From Devosia rhodophyticola (GTDB lineage: Bacteria; Pseudomonadota; Alphaproteobacteria; Rhizobiales; Devosiaceae), in assembly GCF_028816475.1 (NCBI RefSeq), contig NZ_CP118247.1, positions 1,830,001-1,894,000 on the forward strand: 64,000 bases of DNA, read 5' to 3'. The position numbers were made by a program, and so were the translations under genes. This document shows positions 54,800-62,729 of this stretch, piece after piece. Position 1 is the first letter of the stretch; every line of letters starts with the position of its first letter. The notes under the pieces are model-generated. The model did not search any database. It was not told the DNA's origin and saw nothing but the letters and a program-made list of their open reading frames with translations.

Positions 54800-55162
54800 A
54801 TGTCCACTGAAAATCTTGCCATCGATACCGAAACCCTGCGTCGTCGCCTGCAGCAGGATGAACAGAAAAACGCCCATAAGCGTCGGTTTGAGCGCCACTC
54901 GACCTTTATTGTTGCGCGCATGGTCATGCAGAACACGTCCCAGCAAATCGACGGTGTAGTCAACGAAATGTCGCTGGGTGGCATGCGGTTTCGGCCAGCC
55001 TCGAAATATCTGCAAAAGCGCGATGGCGATACTGTCAGCCTGATCATTGAGGACACTTCGTTCACCGGTCGCATCCGCGCGTCGCGTCCCGATGGCTATG
55101 GCATCGAACTTCTCGACATGATGTCCGAGGGGATGATGGCTGAATTTCTGATGCAGCAATAG
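54800..55162 (+). CDS. PilZ-domain protein (possible c-di-GMP receptor)
   Basis: 120 residues. After a helical N-terminus (1-25), the PilZ barrel starts with the RxxxR motif (R28-R32 in KRRFERHS), followed by 'VNEMSLGGMRF', which is the (D/N)xSxxG motif with Glu56 in place of Asp/Asn (S58, G61 kept). The rest ('GDTVSLIIEDTSFTGRIRAS', 'GYGIELLDM') is standard PilZ. Single-domain, cytoplasmic. Last gene of the T1SS exporter operon, so it likely tunes secretion or the channel in response to c-di-GMP. The altered residue may weaken binding. Confidence 0.87.
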   Translation: MSTENLAIDTETLRRRLQQDEQKNAHKRRFERHSTFIVARMVMQNTSQQIDGVVNEMSLGGMRFRPASKYLQKRDGDTVSLIIEDTSFTGRIRASRPDGYGIELLDMMSEGMMAEFLMQQ

Positions 55163-55271
55163 CGCAAATCTCGTTCGGCCCGCCGTGATCATTTTACCTG
55201 GCGGCGGCAGCAGTTTTCCGTGATTGGCGTTGACCCACTCAAAGCCCATGTTAAGGTCCGGCAACGATAAA

Positions 55272-55289
55272 TTGTGGCAATGACCACAA
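55272..55289. promoter_or_regulatory. operator-like inverted repeat upstream of the sugar ABC operon
   Basis: Perfect 6-bp arms TTGTGG and CCACAA separated by 6 nt, 22 nt before the preferred GTG start of the ATPase gene. A candidate -35 element TTGACC lies just upstream (near 55228). The dyad would overlap the transcript start or leader, a position fit for a repressor. The regulator is not known; the nearest GntR gene is at 59691-60359. Confidence 0.5.
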
Positions 55290-55310
55290 ATGCCAGGGTG
55301 GGGATTAGGC

Positions 55311-56819
55311 GTGATTGAAGCAAATGGCGCTCTGCTGGCGGGCGTGTCCATTGCCAAGAGTTTTGGTCCTGTCGAAGTACTTCATGACGTCGATTTGTCC
55401 CTTCAGGCGGGGCATGTGCATGCGCTGATCGGGGAAAACGGGGCGGGCAAGTCCACTTTGATGAAAGTGCTTTGCGGCTATCAGGGCGCCAGCGCTGGAA
55501 CAATTGTGCTCGATGGGCGCCCGGTGGTTTTCCATGATAGCGCTGACGCCGAGCGGCAGGGTGTGGCGCTGATCCATCAGGAATTCAATCTCGCCGAGCA
55601 ATTGAGCGTTGAAGCCAATATCTTTCTTGGCCACGAAATGAAATCGGGCCCCTTTCTTGACGGGCAGGGGATGCGGGCGCGGGCGCGGCAATTGTTGGCC
55701 GAGCTTGAAACCGAGATCGATCCCCGCCAACTGGTATCCGATCTTTCGGTGCCGCAAAAGCAGATGGTCGAAATTGCCAAGGCCTTGATACGCGACGCGC
55801 GTGTCCTGATCATGGACGAGCCGACGGCTGTGTTGACCACCCGTGAATCTGAGGTTTTGTTCCGCCAGATTGACCGACTTAAACGGCAGGGCGTTGCCAT
55901 CCTTTACACCTCGCACAAGCTGGAGGAAGTCAAGGCTATCGCAGACGTCGTAACCGTTCTGCGCGATGGCCGACACGTCATAACCACCTCGGTTGACGCG
56001 TTGAGCGTGGATGACATGGCAACCCAGATGGTTGGGCGTGACGTTTCGGATCTATTTCCGACCAAGTCGGATATTGCCGATGCCAAGGCCGTGCTTGAGG
56101 TCAGCAATTTTTCGGTAGCTGGTAGAGTTTGGGATGCCGACTTTAAGCTGCGCGCCGGTGAGGTGTTGGGGTTTGCTGGTCTTGTTGGCGCCGGTCGGAC
56201 CGAATTGATGGAGGGATTGGTCGGGCTGCGAACATCGCGCGGCACCGTTTTGATCAATGGTGCGCCGGTTCGCATCCGAACACTGGCCGATGCCTCCCGA
56301 CATCGTCTTGCTTATTTAACCGAAGACCGGAAAGATCGCGGCCTGTTGCTCGACAAGCAGATGCGGCCCAATCTGACCCTTTTGGCGCTCGATCAGTTCA
56401 CCAATGGCCTGATCGATGAGAAGGCCGAGGATCGCGCCCTTGATACGGCCATCGAAGAATTTGACATTCGGGCCGGAGACCGTGCTGTGCGGGTAGGCAA
56501 TCTATCGGGCGGTAACCAGCAAAAACTGCTGTTGGCAAAAACCATGCTGATCAAGCCCGATATCGTTATCATCGATGAGCCGACACGCGGCATTGATATC
56601 GGCACCAAACAACAGATTTATGGCTTTATCGACACGCTGGCCCGTTCGGGGAAAAGCGTTATCGTAATCTCATCTGAGATGGCCGAAGTCATCGGGCTTT
56701 GTCATCGGGTTATCGTCATGAAGGCCGGTCGGATCGTGGGTGAACTGGCTGGTGACCAGATTGGGGAGGAGGCCATTGTGCGTTATGCCATGGGCATTGA
56801 GGGGAGTGCAGTCGCTTGA
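55311..56819 (+). CDS. sugar ABC transporter ATP-binding protein (RbsA/MglA-like)
   Basis: 502 residues from GTG 55311 (ggtgggg upstream). ATG 55290 would add 7 residues and lies on the inverted repeat. Two tandem ATPase domains. The first has Walker A 'GENGAGKST' and Walker B 'VLIMDEPTAVL'. The second has the family-typical degenerate Walker A 'GLVGAGRTE' with 'LSGGNQQK' and 'IVIIDEPTRGID'. It powers CUT2-type import of a pentose, galactose or polyol. First gene of the operon; its stop overlaps the permease start (TTGA). Confidence 0.92.
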   Translation: MIEANGALLAGVSIAKSFGPVEVLHDVDLSLQAGHVHALIGENGAGKSTLMKVLCGYQGASAGTIVLDGRPVVFHDSADAERQGVALIHQEFNLAEQLSVEANIFLGHEMKSGPFLDGQGMRARARQLLAELETEIDPRQLVSDLSVPQKQMVEIAKALIRDARVLIMDEPTAVLTTRESEVLFRQIDRLKRQGVAILYTSHKLEEVKAIADVVTVLRDGRHVITTSVDALSVDDMATQMVGRDVSDLFPTKSDIADAKAVLEVSNFSVAGRVWDADFKLRAGEVLGFAGLVGAGRTELMEGLVGLRTSRGTVLINGAPVRIRTLADASRHRLAYLTEDRKDRGLLLDKQMRPNLTLLALDQFTNGLIDEKAEDRALDTAIEEFDIRAGDRAVRVGNLSGGNQQKLLLAKTMLIKPDIVIIDEPTRGIDIGTKQQIYGFIDTLARSGKSVIVISSEMAEVIGLCHRVIVMKAGRIVGELAGDQIGEEAIVRYAMGIEGSAVA

Positions 56820-57821
56820 CCAATACTGTCACCAAAGAGCGGGTGCGCGTCGTTAATGCGCCGTTCAAGCTAAGCGTCTTCGGGCCGTTGATTGCCCTGG
56901 CCCTGCTGCTGATCCTGGGTGCGTTGCTCAACGGCAACTTCCTGTCGCTGGGCAACATGATGAATGTGGTGGCGCGCGCTGCCCCGATCGGCATCATTGC
57001 CATTGGTGCAACTTTTGTCATCACCTCGGGCGGCCTTGATCTTTCGGTGGGCTCGATGGCCGCTTTTGTCGCCGGGCTGATGATCATCATCATGAATGCA
57101 CTGGTGCCATCGCTCGGCACGGGTTGGCTGGTGGTTGCTATTGGCATGTTGTCCGGCCTCGTGATCGGCGGTGCCGCCGGGTCAGCCAATGGGCTTCTGA
57201 TTACGGCGGGTCGAGATCGAACCGTTCATTGTGACGCTCGGCGCACTGGGCATTTTTCGAGCGCTCATTACCTTTCTGGCCGATGGTGGTACGCTTAATC
57301 TCAATTTCGAGGTCGCTGATGTTTATGCGCCTGTCTATTCAGGCGATATCGTCGGTATTCCGGTGCCAATTCTCGTCTTTGCAGTGATTGCGATTGGAGC
57401 TGAAATTATTCTGCGCCGCACCCAGTTTGGCCGCCACGCGGCTGCCATTGGGTCCAGCGAGCAGGTCGCGCGATATTCAGCGATTAATGTTGAACGCGTA
57501 CGCTTGATGACTTACGTACTTCAGGGCATGTTGGTGGGCGTGGCAACCATGCTTTATGTGCCCCGGTTCGGTTCGGCGAACAGCTCGACTGCCGTTCTAT
57601 GGGAGCTGCAGGCGATTGCTGCGGTCATCATTGGAGGCACCATGCTCAAGGGTGGCTCCGGCCGCGTCTGGGGTACGGTTGTCGGTGTCATCATTTTGGA
57701 GTTGATCGGTAATATTCTCAATCTGCAAAGCCTGATCAGCCCCTACCTCAATCAGGCATTCCAGGGTGCCATCATTATTGTGGCGGTGTTGCTGCAAAGA
57801 TCGAAACGGGTGGCAAACTAG
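56816..57821 (+). pseudogene. sugar ABC transporter permease (RbsC-like), apparent +1 frameshift
   Basis: Starts with TTG 56816 coupled to the ATPase stop ('ggggag' upstream). The first frame covers TM segments 1-4 with 'TSGGLDLSVGSMAAFVAGL' and 'AAGSANGLLIT'. The second frame (from about 57215) continues with 'IEPFIVTLGALGIFRA', 'AVIIGGTMLKGGSGRVWGTV' and the C-terminal 'QGAIIIVAVLLQR'. Between them the DNA 'ggtcgagatcgaacc' has one base too many. Removing one base in 57212-57215 gives a 334-residue protein of normal RbsC length. Probably a sequencing error, otherwise an inactive permease. Confidence 0.85.
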
Positions 57822-57870
57822 TCACCAAAATCAACGCCTCAACCAGAGGCAAATCGGGAGGACTGCAATT

Positions 57871-58826
57871 ATGTCATTTATCAAAGCAGCCGCACTGGCC
57901 CTGACCATCGGGAGCCTGGCTCTTGGTGGCTCGGCTATCGCACAGGAAAAGACCTACACAATCGGCGTTTCGGTACCAACGGCTGACCATGGCTGGACCG
58001 GTGGGGTAAACTTTTTGCCCAGCAGGCAGTTGATCGCCTTACCAAGGCCTATCCCAATCTCAGCTTTGTTCTGACCAGTGCGCCAGATTCAACCAAGCAG
58101 GCGGCTGATCTGGAAGATATGGTCACGACCCGCAATATTGATGGTCTGGTTATTCTACCGGGTGATCCGGACGCCATGACGTCCTCGATCAAGAAGGTCA
58201 AGGATGCCGGTAAATGGGTGACCGTTGTTGACCGCGCGCTGAGCCAGCCGGGCATCGAGGACCTCTACGTTGCCGGTGATAATCCGGGTCTGGGCACCAC
58301 GACTGCAAACTACTTCAAGGAAGCCCTGCCCGACGGTGGCAACATCGTTATTCTGCGTGGTGCTCCCATTCCGATTGATGCGCAGCGCGTGGATGCCTTC
58401 ATGGCTGGTATCGAAGGCACCAAGATCAATGTGCTCGACAGCCAGTTCGCCAATTGGAACCGTGATGACGGTTACAAGATCATGCAGGATTTTCTGACCA
58501 AATATGACAAGATCGATGCGGTCTGGGCGCAGGACGACGACACGCTGGTTGGCGTGCTCAAGGCCCTTAAAGAAGCTGGTCGCGACAAGGAAATGTGGTC
58601 TGTCGGCGGTGCTGGCATGAACCAGATCATCAAGATGGTTGAAGCAGGTGACACATCAGTGCCGGTCGATGTCAGCTACAATCCAAACATGGTGGCGACC
58701 GCTATTGATCTGACCGCATTGCACTTTGTCGCCGGTGCTCAGGTCGACGGCAAATTCATCATCAATTCAACGCTTATCACCAAGGAAAATGCGTCTGAAT
58801 TCGATTATGAGAACACCCCGTTCTGA
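57871..58826 (+). pseudogene. sugar ABC transporter substrate-binding protein (RbsB-like), apparent frameshift
   Basis: Start ATG 57871 with 'gggagga' upstream. Sec signal peptide (MSFIKAAALALTIGSLALGG..AIA), then type I periplasmic sugar-binding protein: 'YTIGVSVPTADHGWTGGVNF', 'NIDGLVILPGDPDAM', 'VTVVDRALSQPGI', 'DAVWAQDDDTLVGVL'. The frame breaks at the T5 run 58012-58016; one more T restores ...NFFAQQAVDRLTKAYPN and a 318-residue protein. Last gene of the operon, followed by a terminator at 58853. Probably a homopolymer sequencing error. Confidence 0.87.
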
Positions 58827-58852
58827 TCGCTGATCCCGTACATAAAAGTTGA

Positions 58853-58885
58853 GGCCATCCGGGTGCTCCCCGGGTGGCCTTTTTG
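58853..58885 (+). terminator. rho-independent terminator after the sugar ABC operon
   Basis: 11-bp stem with one wobble (ggccatccggg / cccgggtggcc), a short loop and TTTTTGTT. It lies between two convergent genes. On the other strand the stem is followed by 'tcaactttta', so weak bidirectional use is possible for the lactonase-like gene ending at 58894. Confidence 0.88.
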
Positions 58886-58893
58886 TTAGCGCG

Positions 58894-59682
58894 CTATAGC
58901 GGCTGGTCGAGCCGAACAGTCATGCCATCGTCGTGCACTGGGGCGAAGCGTTTGAGGACCTCAGGGTCGTGGCCCGGCACTACGATGGCACCTTTGGCCC
59001 TATAGGTCTGCAACAGTTTGAAACCATCAAGCATTGCTAGCGGATCGACGACGATGGGAAAGAGTTTTTCGCGCTCGAAATTCTCATAATAGTGGCTGGC
59101 GTCCGAGGCCAGGACCAGCGGCCCGTTAGCGGTATCGACCTCGACGATCTGCAGGCCGGAACTGTGGCCGCCGACCCGATGCACTCGCACACCGGGGACA
59201 ATCTGCCCGCTACCGTCATGAAAGGTCAGCTTGCCGGCATAGAGCTGCTTGACGGCGGTGCAGACATGATCTGCGGTAAAAGGTGCACGCAACGCCGAAT
59301 GGCACATGCAGGGCGACACGGCAAAGCCAAGTTCGGCTTGCTGAAGATGGAACTGGGCGTGCTCGAACTGGTCAAGACTACCGGCGTGATCATAATGCAG
59401 GTGCGTAACGATCAAATCGGTGATGTCGGTTGGGGCGATGTCCATCCGTTTGAGCATGTCGATTGGTTCGGACAGAATCGGGCGGCCACGGCGCGCAGCT
59501 TCCTTGGTGTCATAACCGGTATCGACCAAAATGGTGCGGGCGCCATTGCGCAATATCCAGACAAAATAATCCATGTCGTGGGGTGAGGCATGGTCGTCGT
59601 CAAACTGGAAGGAGTCGGCGCGCGTCCGGCCGTTGCGTTGCGCATATTTGAGCGCAAAAACTTCGTATTGATCGTCGGCCAT
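58894..59682 (-). CDS. metallo-beta-lactamase-fold hydrolase, AHL-lactonase (AttM/AiiB)-like
   Basis: 262 residues from ATG 59682 (TTG 59685 is also possible). The metal motif HxHxDH reads 'THLHYDHAG'. Further metal ligands are His in 'VHRVGGHSSG' and Asp in 'LASDASHYYEN', the final His is in 'VPGHDPEV', and 'FVWILRNGARTILVDTGYD' is the family N-terminal strand pair. Resembles N-acyl-homoserine lactonases, but members also open other lactones. Last gene of the leftward operon, so a lactone related to the neighbouring sugar/hydroxy-acid enzymes is at least as likely as a quorum signal. Confidence 0.85.
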   Translation of the reverse strand: MADDQYEVFALKYAQRNGRTRADSFQFDDDHASPHDMDYFVWILRNGARTILVDTGYDTKEAARRGRPILSEPIDMLKRMDIAPTDITDLIVTHLHYDHAGSLDQFEHAQFHLQQAELGFAVSPCMCHSALRAPFTADHVCTAVKQLYAGKLTFHDGSGQIVPGVRVHRVGGHSSGLQIVEVDTANGPLVLASDASHYYENFEREKLFPIVVDPLAMLDGFKLLQTYRAKGAIVVPGHDPEVLKRFAPVHDDGMTVRLDQPL

Positions 59683-59690
59683 CAATGTTC

Positions 59691-60359
59691 CTAGACGTGA
59701 AAAAAGCCGTGCTTGCGCAGGAGATCGAGCATCAATCCCTTGGCACGCAGCCGGTGATTGCGGTGAATCTGGCGGGCAGTTTCGGCATCGCCCGCTTCAA
59801 TCGCCTTGAGCAAGGCGCGGTGATCTTCGTTGGACTTAGAAGGTTTAGGCCGCATGTGCAGCGTGATCATGCGAGCGCGGTGGGCTTGGTCGGAATAGGT
59901 CGAGACAATGCTTTTCAGCCGCCGGTTGCCAGCCAGGTCGACCAGCGCTTCATGAAAGTGATTGTCGGCTTCTGCCCAAGCGACGCGATCATCGCTGCCA
60001 AGCGCCACTTCCATGTCATCGACGGCCTGTCGCATGGGTGCCAGTTCTTCAATTGCGGGGCGCCGCGCCGCCAGATCATAGGCCGCCAAGGATTCGAGTT
60101 CGGTCAGGATCTGGTAAATTTCTTCCATGTCAGCGGCCGAAATGGGCAGAACACGCATGCCGTGGCGTGGCCGCACCTCGACAAGACCGTGCGCTTCGAG
60201 CATCAACATGGCCTCGCGCACCGGTGTGCGCGATAAACCCAGAAGCGCGGCCAATTCACCTTCAAGGTGATTGGAGCCGGGGGCAAGTTCATTGCTCATG
60301 ATCTTGCGCTTGAGCTCGGTTACGGCCCGCTCGGTCTGAGACATGTGTCTGGTGCCCAT
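59691..60359 (-). CDS. GntR-family transcriptional regulator (FCD type)
   Basis: 222 residues (ATG 60359, or ATG 60344). N-terminal GntR winged helix with 'LAPGSNHLEGELAALLGLSR' and 'TPVREAMLMLEAHGLVEVRP'. The C-terminal FCD domain has metal/ligand residues in 'EADNHFHEALVDLAGN' and 'NEDHRALLKAI'. It lies inside the leftward operon, 2 nt after the Gfo/Idh gene and 8 nt before the lactonase gene. It likely autoregulates this operon and the divergent tricarboxylate transporter genes. Confidence 0.9.
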   Translation of the reverse strand: MGTRHMSQTERAVTELKRKIMSNELAPGSNHLEGELAALLGLSRTPVREAMLMLEAHGLVEVRPRHGMRVLPISAADMEEIYQILTELESLAAYDLAARRPAIEELAPMRQAVDDMEVALGSDDRVAWAEADNHFHEALVDLAGNRRLKSIVSTYSDQAHRARMITLHMRPKPSKSNEDHRALLKAIEAGDAETARQIHRNHRLRAKGLMLDLLRKHGFFHV

Positions 60360-60361
60360 GA

Positions 60362-61393
60362 TTATCCCGACAGCGCTATACGATGGCCGCCCTGTGCGCT
60401 TCGATAGATAGCCTGTTCATACATGATAACATCGAGATAGTCCGCAGCGCTATTTTCCAATGGCGTGCCTTCGATCAGATGGCTGATCACGTGGGATTGC
60501 AACGCAAAGACGCAGTCTCCACCGAAGTTGCGATTTTCCCATTCATAAGCATGAGGGGCAAATGAATTTGTGCCGAAAGCGCGCAGGCTCAATTCACCAT
60601 TGCCGGAAAGTTCAAGCGTCCCCTTTTCGCCCTCAATGCGCATTTCGCCCATTGTCAGGCGGCGGTTCTCAGCCACATGATCACTTAGCCGGTTGCCGTC
60701 GAGTTCGGCGCGAAAGCCATTGTCATAACCAAACAGGATGAGCCCTGCATCCTCGCCCTTAATCACCGGATTGAGGCGGCGCAGATCGCCAAAAACCCAG
60801 GATGGCTTGCCAAAAAGAAAACGGAAAGTGTCGACCCAATGCACGCCTGTCTCGTGCACGAAAAACCGTGGCATCTGCTGAAAATAGGGTTGGCGTGCCA
60901 GATAGGCCTCCGGCCCTTGGCCGTCGCCGGGGCGCAAGCTAAAGCGCGCCTGATATAGTTGACCCAGCGTATCGTCTTGCAACAGCGTCTTGATCTCGCG
61001 ATACCAGGGCTGGAAGCGGAAGTTTTCATGGACGGTTATAGTCAGGCCCAATTCGGCGGCTTTTGCCGTCACGGCCCGTGCCTGCTCCAGATTTTCGCAG
61101 AAGGGCTTTTGGCAAATGACATGTGCGCCCGCTTCAAGCGCACGCGATACATAATCAAAGTGGGTTGATGGTGGAGTGATGATGTCGACAAGATCAGGCC
61201 GGGTTGTTTCCAGCATCTCTCCAAAATCGGCGAAGGCCCTGGCGCCGTAGCGCGTTGCCACCGCTTCGGCTTTCCCCAGCGTCTGATTGCATACACCGAT
61301 CAGCTGAACCCCATCGATCCGGTCCCAGGCTTCATACTGGAACTGGGAGAAGTATCCTGCCCCGACTGCCGCCAGTTTCAACTCACTCATCAA
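60362..61393 (-). CDS. Gfo/Idh/MocA-family oxidoreductase
   Basis: 343 residues. N-terminal Rossmann fold 'KLAAVGAGYFSQFQYEAW'. The catalytic region is 'HVICQKPFCENLEQA', where Lys is kept and the usual Glu of the EKP motif is Gln. 'HETGVHWVDTFRFLFG' carries the Asp/His site of the C-terminal domain. Likely an NAD(P)-dependent sugar or polyol dehydrogenase. Substrate unknown. It follows the isopropylmalate/tartrate-dehydrogenase-like gene by 42 nt. Confidence 0.88.
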   Translation of the reverse strand: MMSELKLAAVGAGYFSQFQYEAWDRIDGVQLIGVCNQTLGKAEAVATRYGARAFADFGEMLETTRPDLVDIITPPSTHFDYVSRALEAGAHVICQKPFCENLEQARAVTAKAAELGLTITVHENFRFQPWYREIKTLLQDDTLGQLYQARFSLRPGDGQGPEAYLARQPYFQQMPRFFVHETGVHWVDTFRFLFGKPSWVFGDLRRLNPVIKGEDAGLILFGYDNGFRAELDGNRLSDHVAENRRLTMGEMRIEGEKGTLELSGNGELSLRAFGTNSFAPHAYEWENRNFGGDCVFALQSHVISHLIEGTPLENSAADYLDVIMYEQAIYRSAQGGHRIALSG

Positions 61394-61435
61394 CTCTTCC
61401 CGGTCACGCTATTTCGTTGTTGGCCTGCACCCACC

Positions 61436-62539
61436 CTAAAGGTGGGCGGCCACGGCGTCAGCCATCTGCTGGGTGGTCGATGTGCCGCCAATATCGCGGG
61501 TGCGGAACCTGCCTTCGGCCAGAACGGCGCGAACGGCATCATCGAGCCGCTTGCCGGACTGGATCAATCCGTCACTGTTGTTTTCGTGGCCCAGCCAATC
61601 CAGCATCATGGCGCCGGAAAGGATCATAGCCAGTGGATTGGCCAAACCCTGACCGGCAATGTCGGGTGCGGAACCGTGGCATGGCTGGAACAGGGCAATG
61701 TCATCACCAATGTCAGCGGATGGCGCAAGGCCAAGGCTGCCCATCAGGCCGGCGCCAAGATCGGACAGAATGTCCCCGAACATGTTTTCGGTTACTAGCA
61801 CATCAAAGGTCCAGGGGCGCTCCACCATCCAAAGGGCCGTCGCATCGACATAGGCGCTGTTGGCGGTGAGGTCGGGAAATGCCTTGGCCCGTTCCAGGAA
61901 AATCGAGCGGAAGAAGGCGAATGCCTGAAAGACGTTTGCCTTGTCGACACAGGTCACAACGCCCTTGCCGCGTCCGGCGGCCTTGCGACGTTGGGCAAGC
62001 TTGAAGGCAAAATCGAAGAGTTTTTCCGACACCTTGCGGGTGATCACCAGCGTTTCGGTGGCGCTCTCGTTGCCGTTGATGGTGCCCTTGCCGTGCGAAG
62101 CGAAAAGTCCTTCTGTTGATTCGCGGATCAGGACAAAATCGACCGTGGCGGCGCGCGGATCGCCCAGTGGGCAGGGCGCGCCGGGAAAGATGGTGACGGG
62201 ACGGACGCCTGCATAGAGATTGAGTTCCATACGCAGGTCGATCTGCGGTGAAATTTCGGTTCCGTTGGGATAGCGGATTGAAGGCAGGCCCATGGCCGAC
62301 AGAAGAATCGCATCGGCCTTGCGGGCCGCGGTGAGCGATTCGGCGGGCAGCGACTGGCCCGTCTTGGCGTAATGACCTGCACCGGCTGGATGGGACCGGA
62401 ATGAGAGCGCGTAATCGGGCACCTGGCTGGTCACCTGCTGGATCAGCGCAATTGTGGGAGCCATGATTTCGGGACCAATTCCGTCACCGTCAAAAACCGC
62501 GATATCCAGATTTTTAACGCGGGCCGCTACATCATTCAT
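61436..62539 (-). CDS. isocitrate/isopropylmalate dehydrogenase family, tartrate-dehydrogenase-like
   Basis: 367 residues of the beta-decarboxylating dehydrogenase family. 'IAVFDGDGIGPEIM' at the N-terminus, 'DLRMELNLYAGVRP', 'IRESTEGLFAS', 'CVDKANVFQAF' (catalytic Lys) and the family signature 'NMFGDILSDLGAGLMGSLGL'. No leucine-biosynthesis genes are nearby. A tricarboxylate-type transporter starts on the opposite strand, so oxidation of an imported 2-hydroxy acid (tartrate, malate or an isopropylmalate-like compound) is more likely than LeuB. First gene of the leftward operon. Confidence 0.87.
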   Translation of the reverse strand: MNDVAARVKNLDIAVFDGDGIGPEIMAPTIALIQQVTSQVPDYALSFRSHPAGAGHYAKTGQSLPAESLTAARKADAILLSAMGLPSIRYPNGTEISPQIDLRMELNLYAGVRPVTIFPGAPCPLGDPRAATVDFVLIRESTEGLFASHGKGTINGNESATETLVITRKVSEKLFDFAFKLAQRRKAAGRGKGVVTCVDKANVFQAFAFFRSIFLERAKAFPDLTANSAYVDATALWMVERPWTFDVLVTENMFGDILSDLGAGLMGSLGLAPSADIGDDIALFQPCHGSAPDIAGQGLANPLAMILSGAMMLDWLGHENNSDGLIQSGKRLDDAVRAVLAEGRFRTRDIGGTSTTQQMADAVAAHL

Positions 62540-62611
62540 CGTCGATCTCCTGGGTGGCCGCGCCTGCGCCCGGCAAATTCGTTATGGTCTGCATAGCGGG
62601 TTTCAACGCGC

Positions 62612-62640
62612 TTGACAATGCATACATTAACCAATACGCA
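62612..62640 (+). promoter_or_regulatory. candidate promoter with overlapping dyad upstream of tctC
   Basis: TTGACA at 62612-62617, then 17 nt, then TACGCA (62635-62640, a weak -10). The imperfect palindrome AATG-CATA-CATT (62617-62628) overlaps the spacer and would be a good place for the GntR regulator encoded in the divergent operon. The transcript would start about 85 nt before the tctC ATG at 62730. Confidence 0.45.
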
Positions 62641-62729
62641 AATAGTGGAGCGCTCGTTATGCGCCACTTTGCGCACTCGGCGGTCGTCAATGTCGGCCAC
62701 GTGGCAGAGTTGATGAACAGGAGGAGAGC

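Noticed and set aside
30978..55162. Interpretation of the locus as a LapA/LapD/LapG system
   Set aside because: No LapD- or LapG-like gene in the window and no clear LapG cleavage context in the N-terminal head; the MotAB-like pair fits the Sii comparison better.
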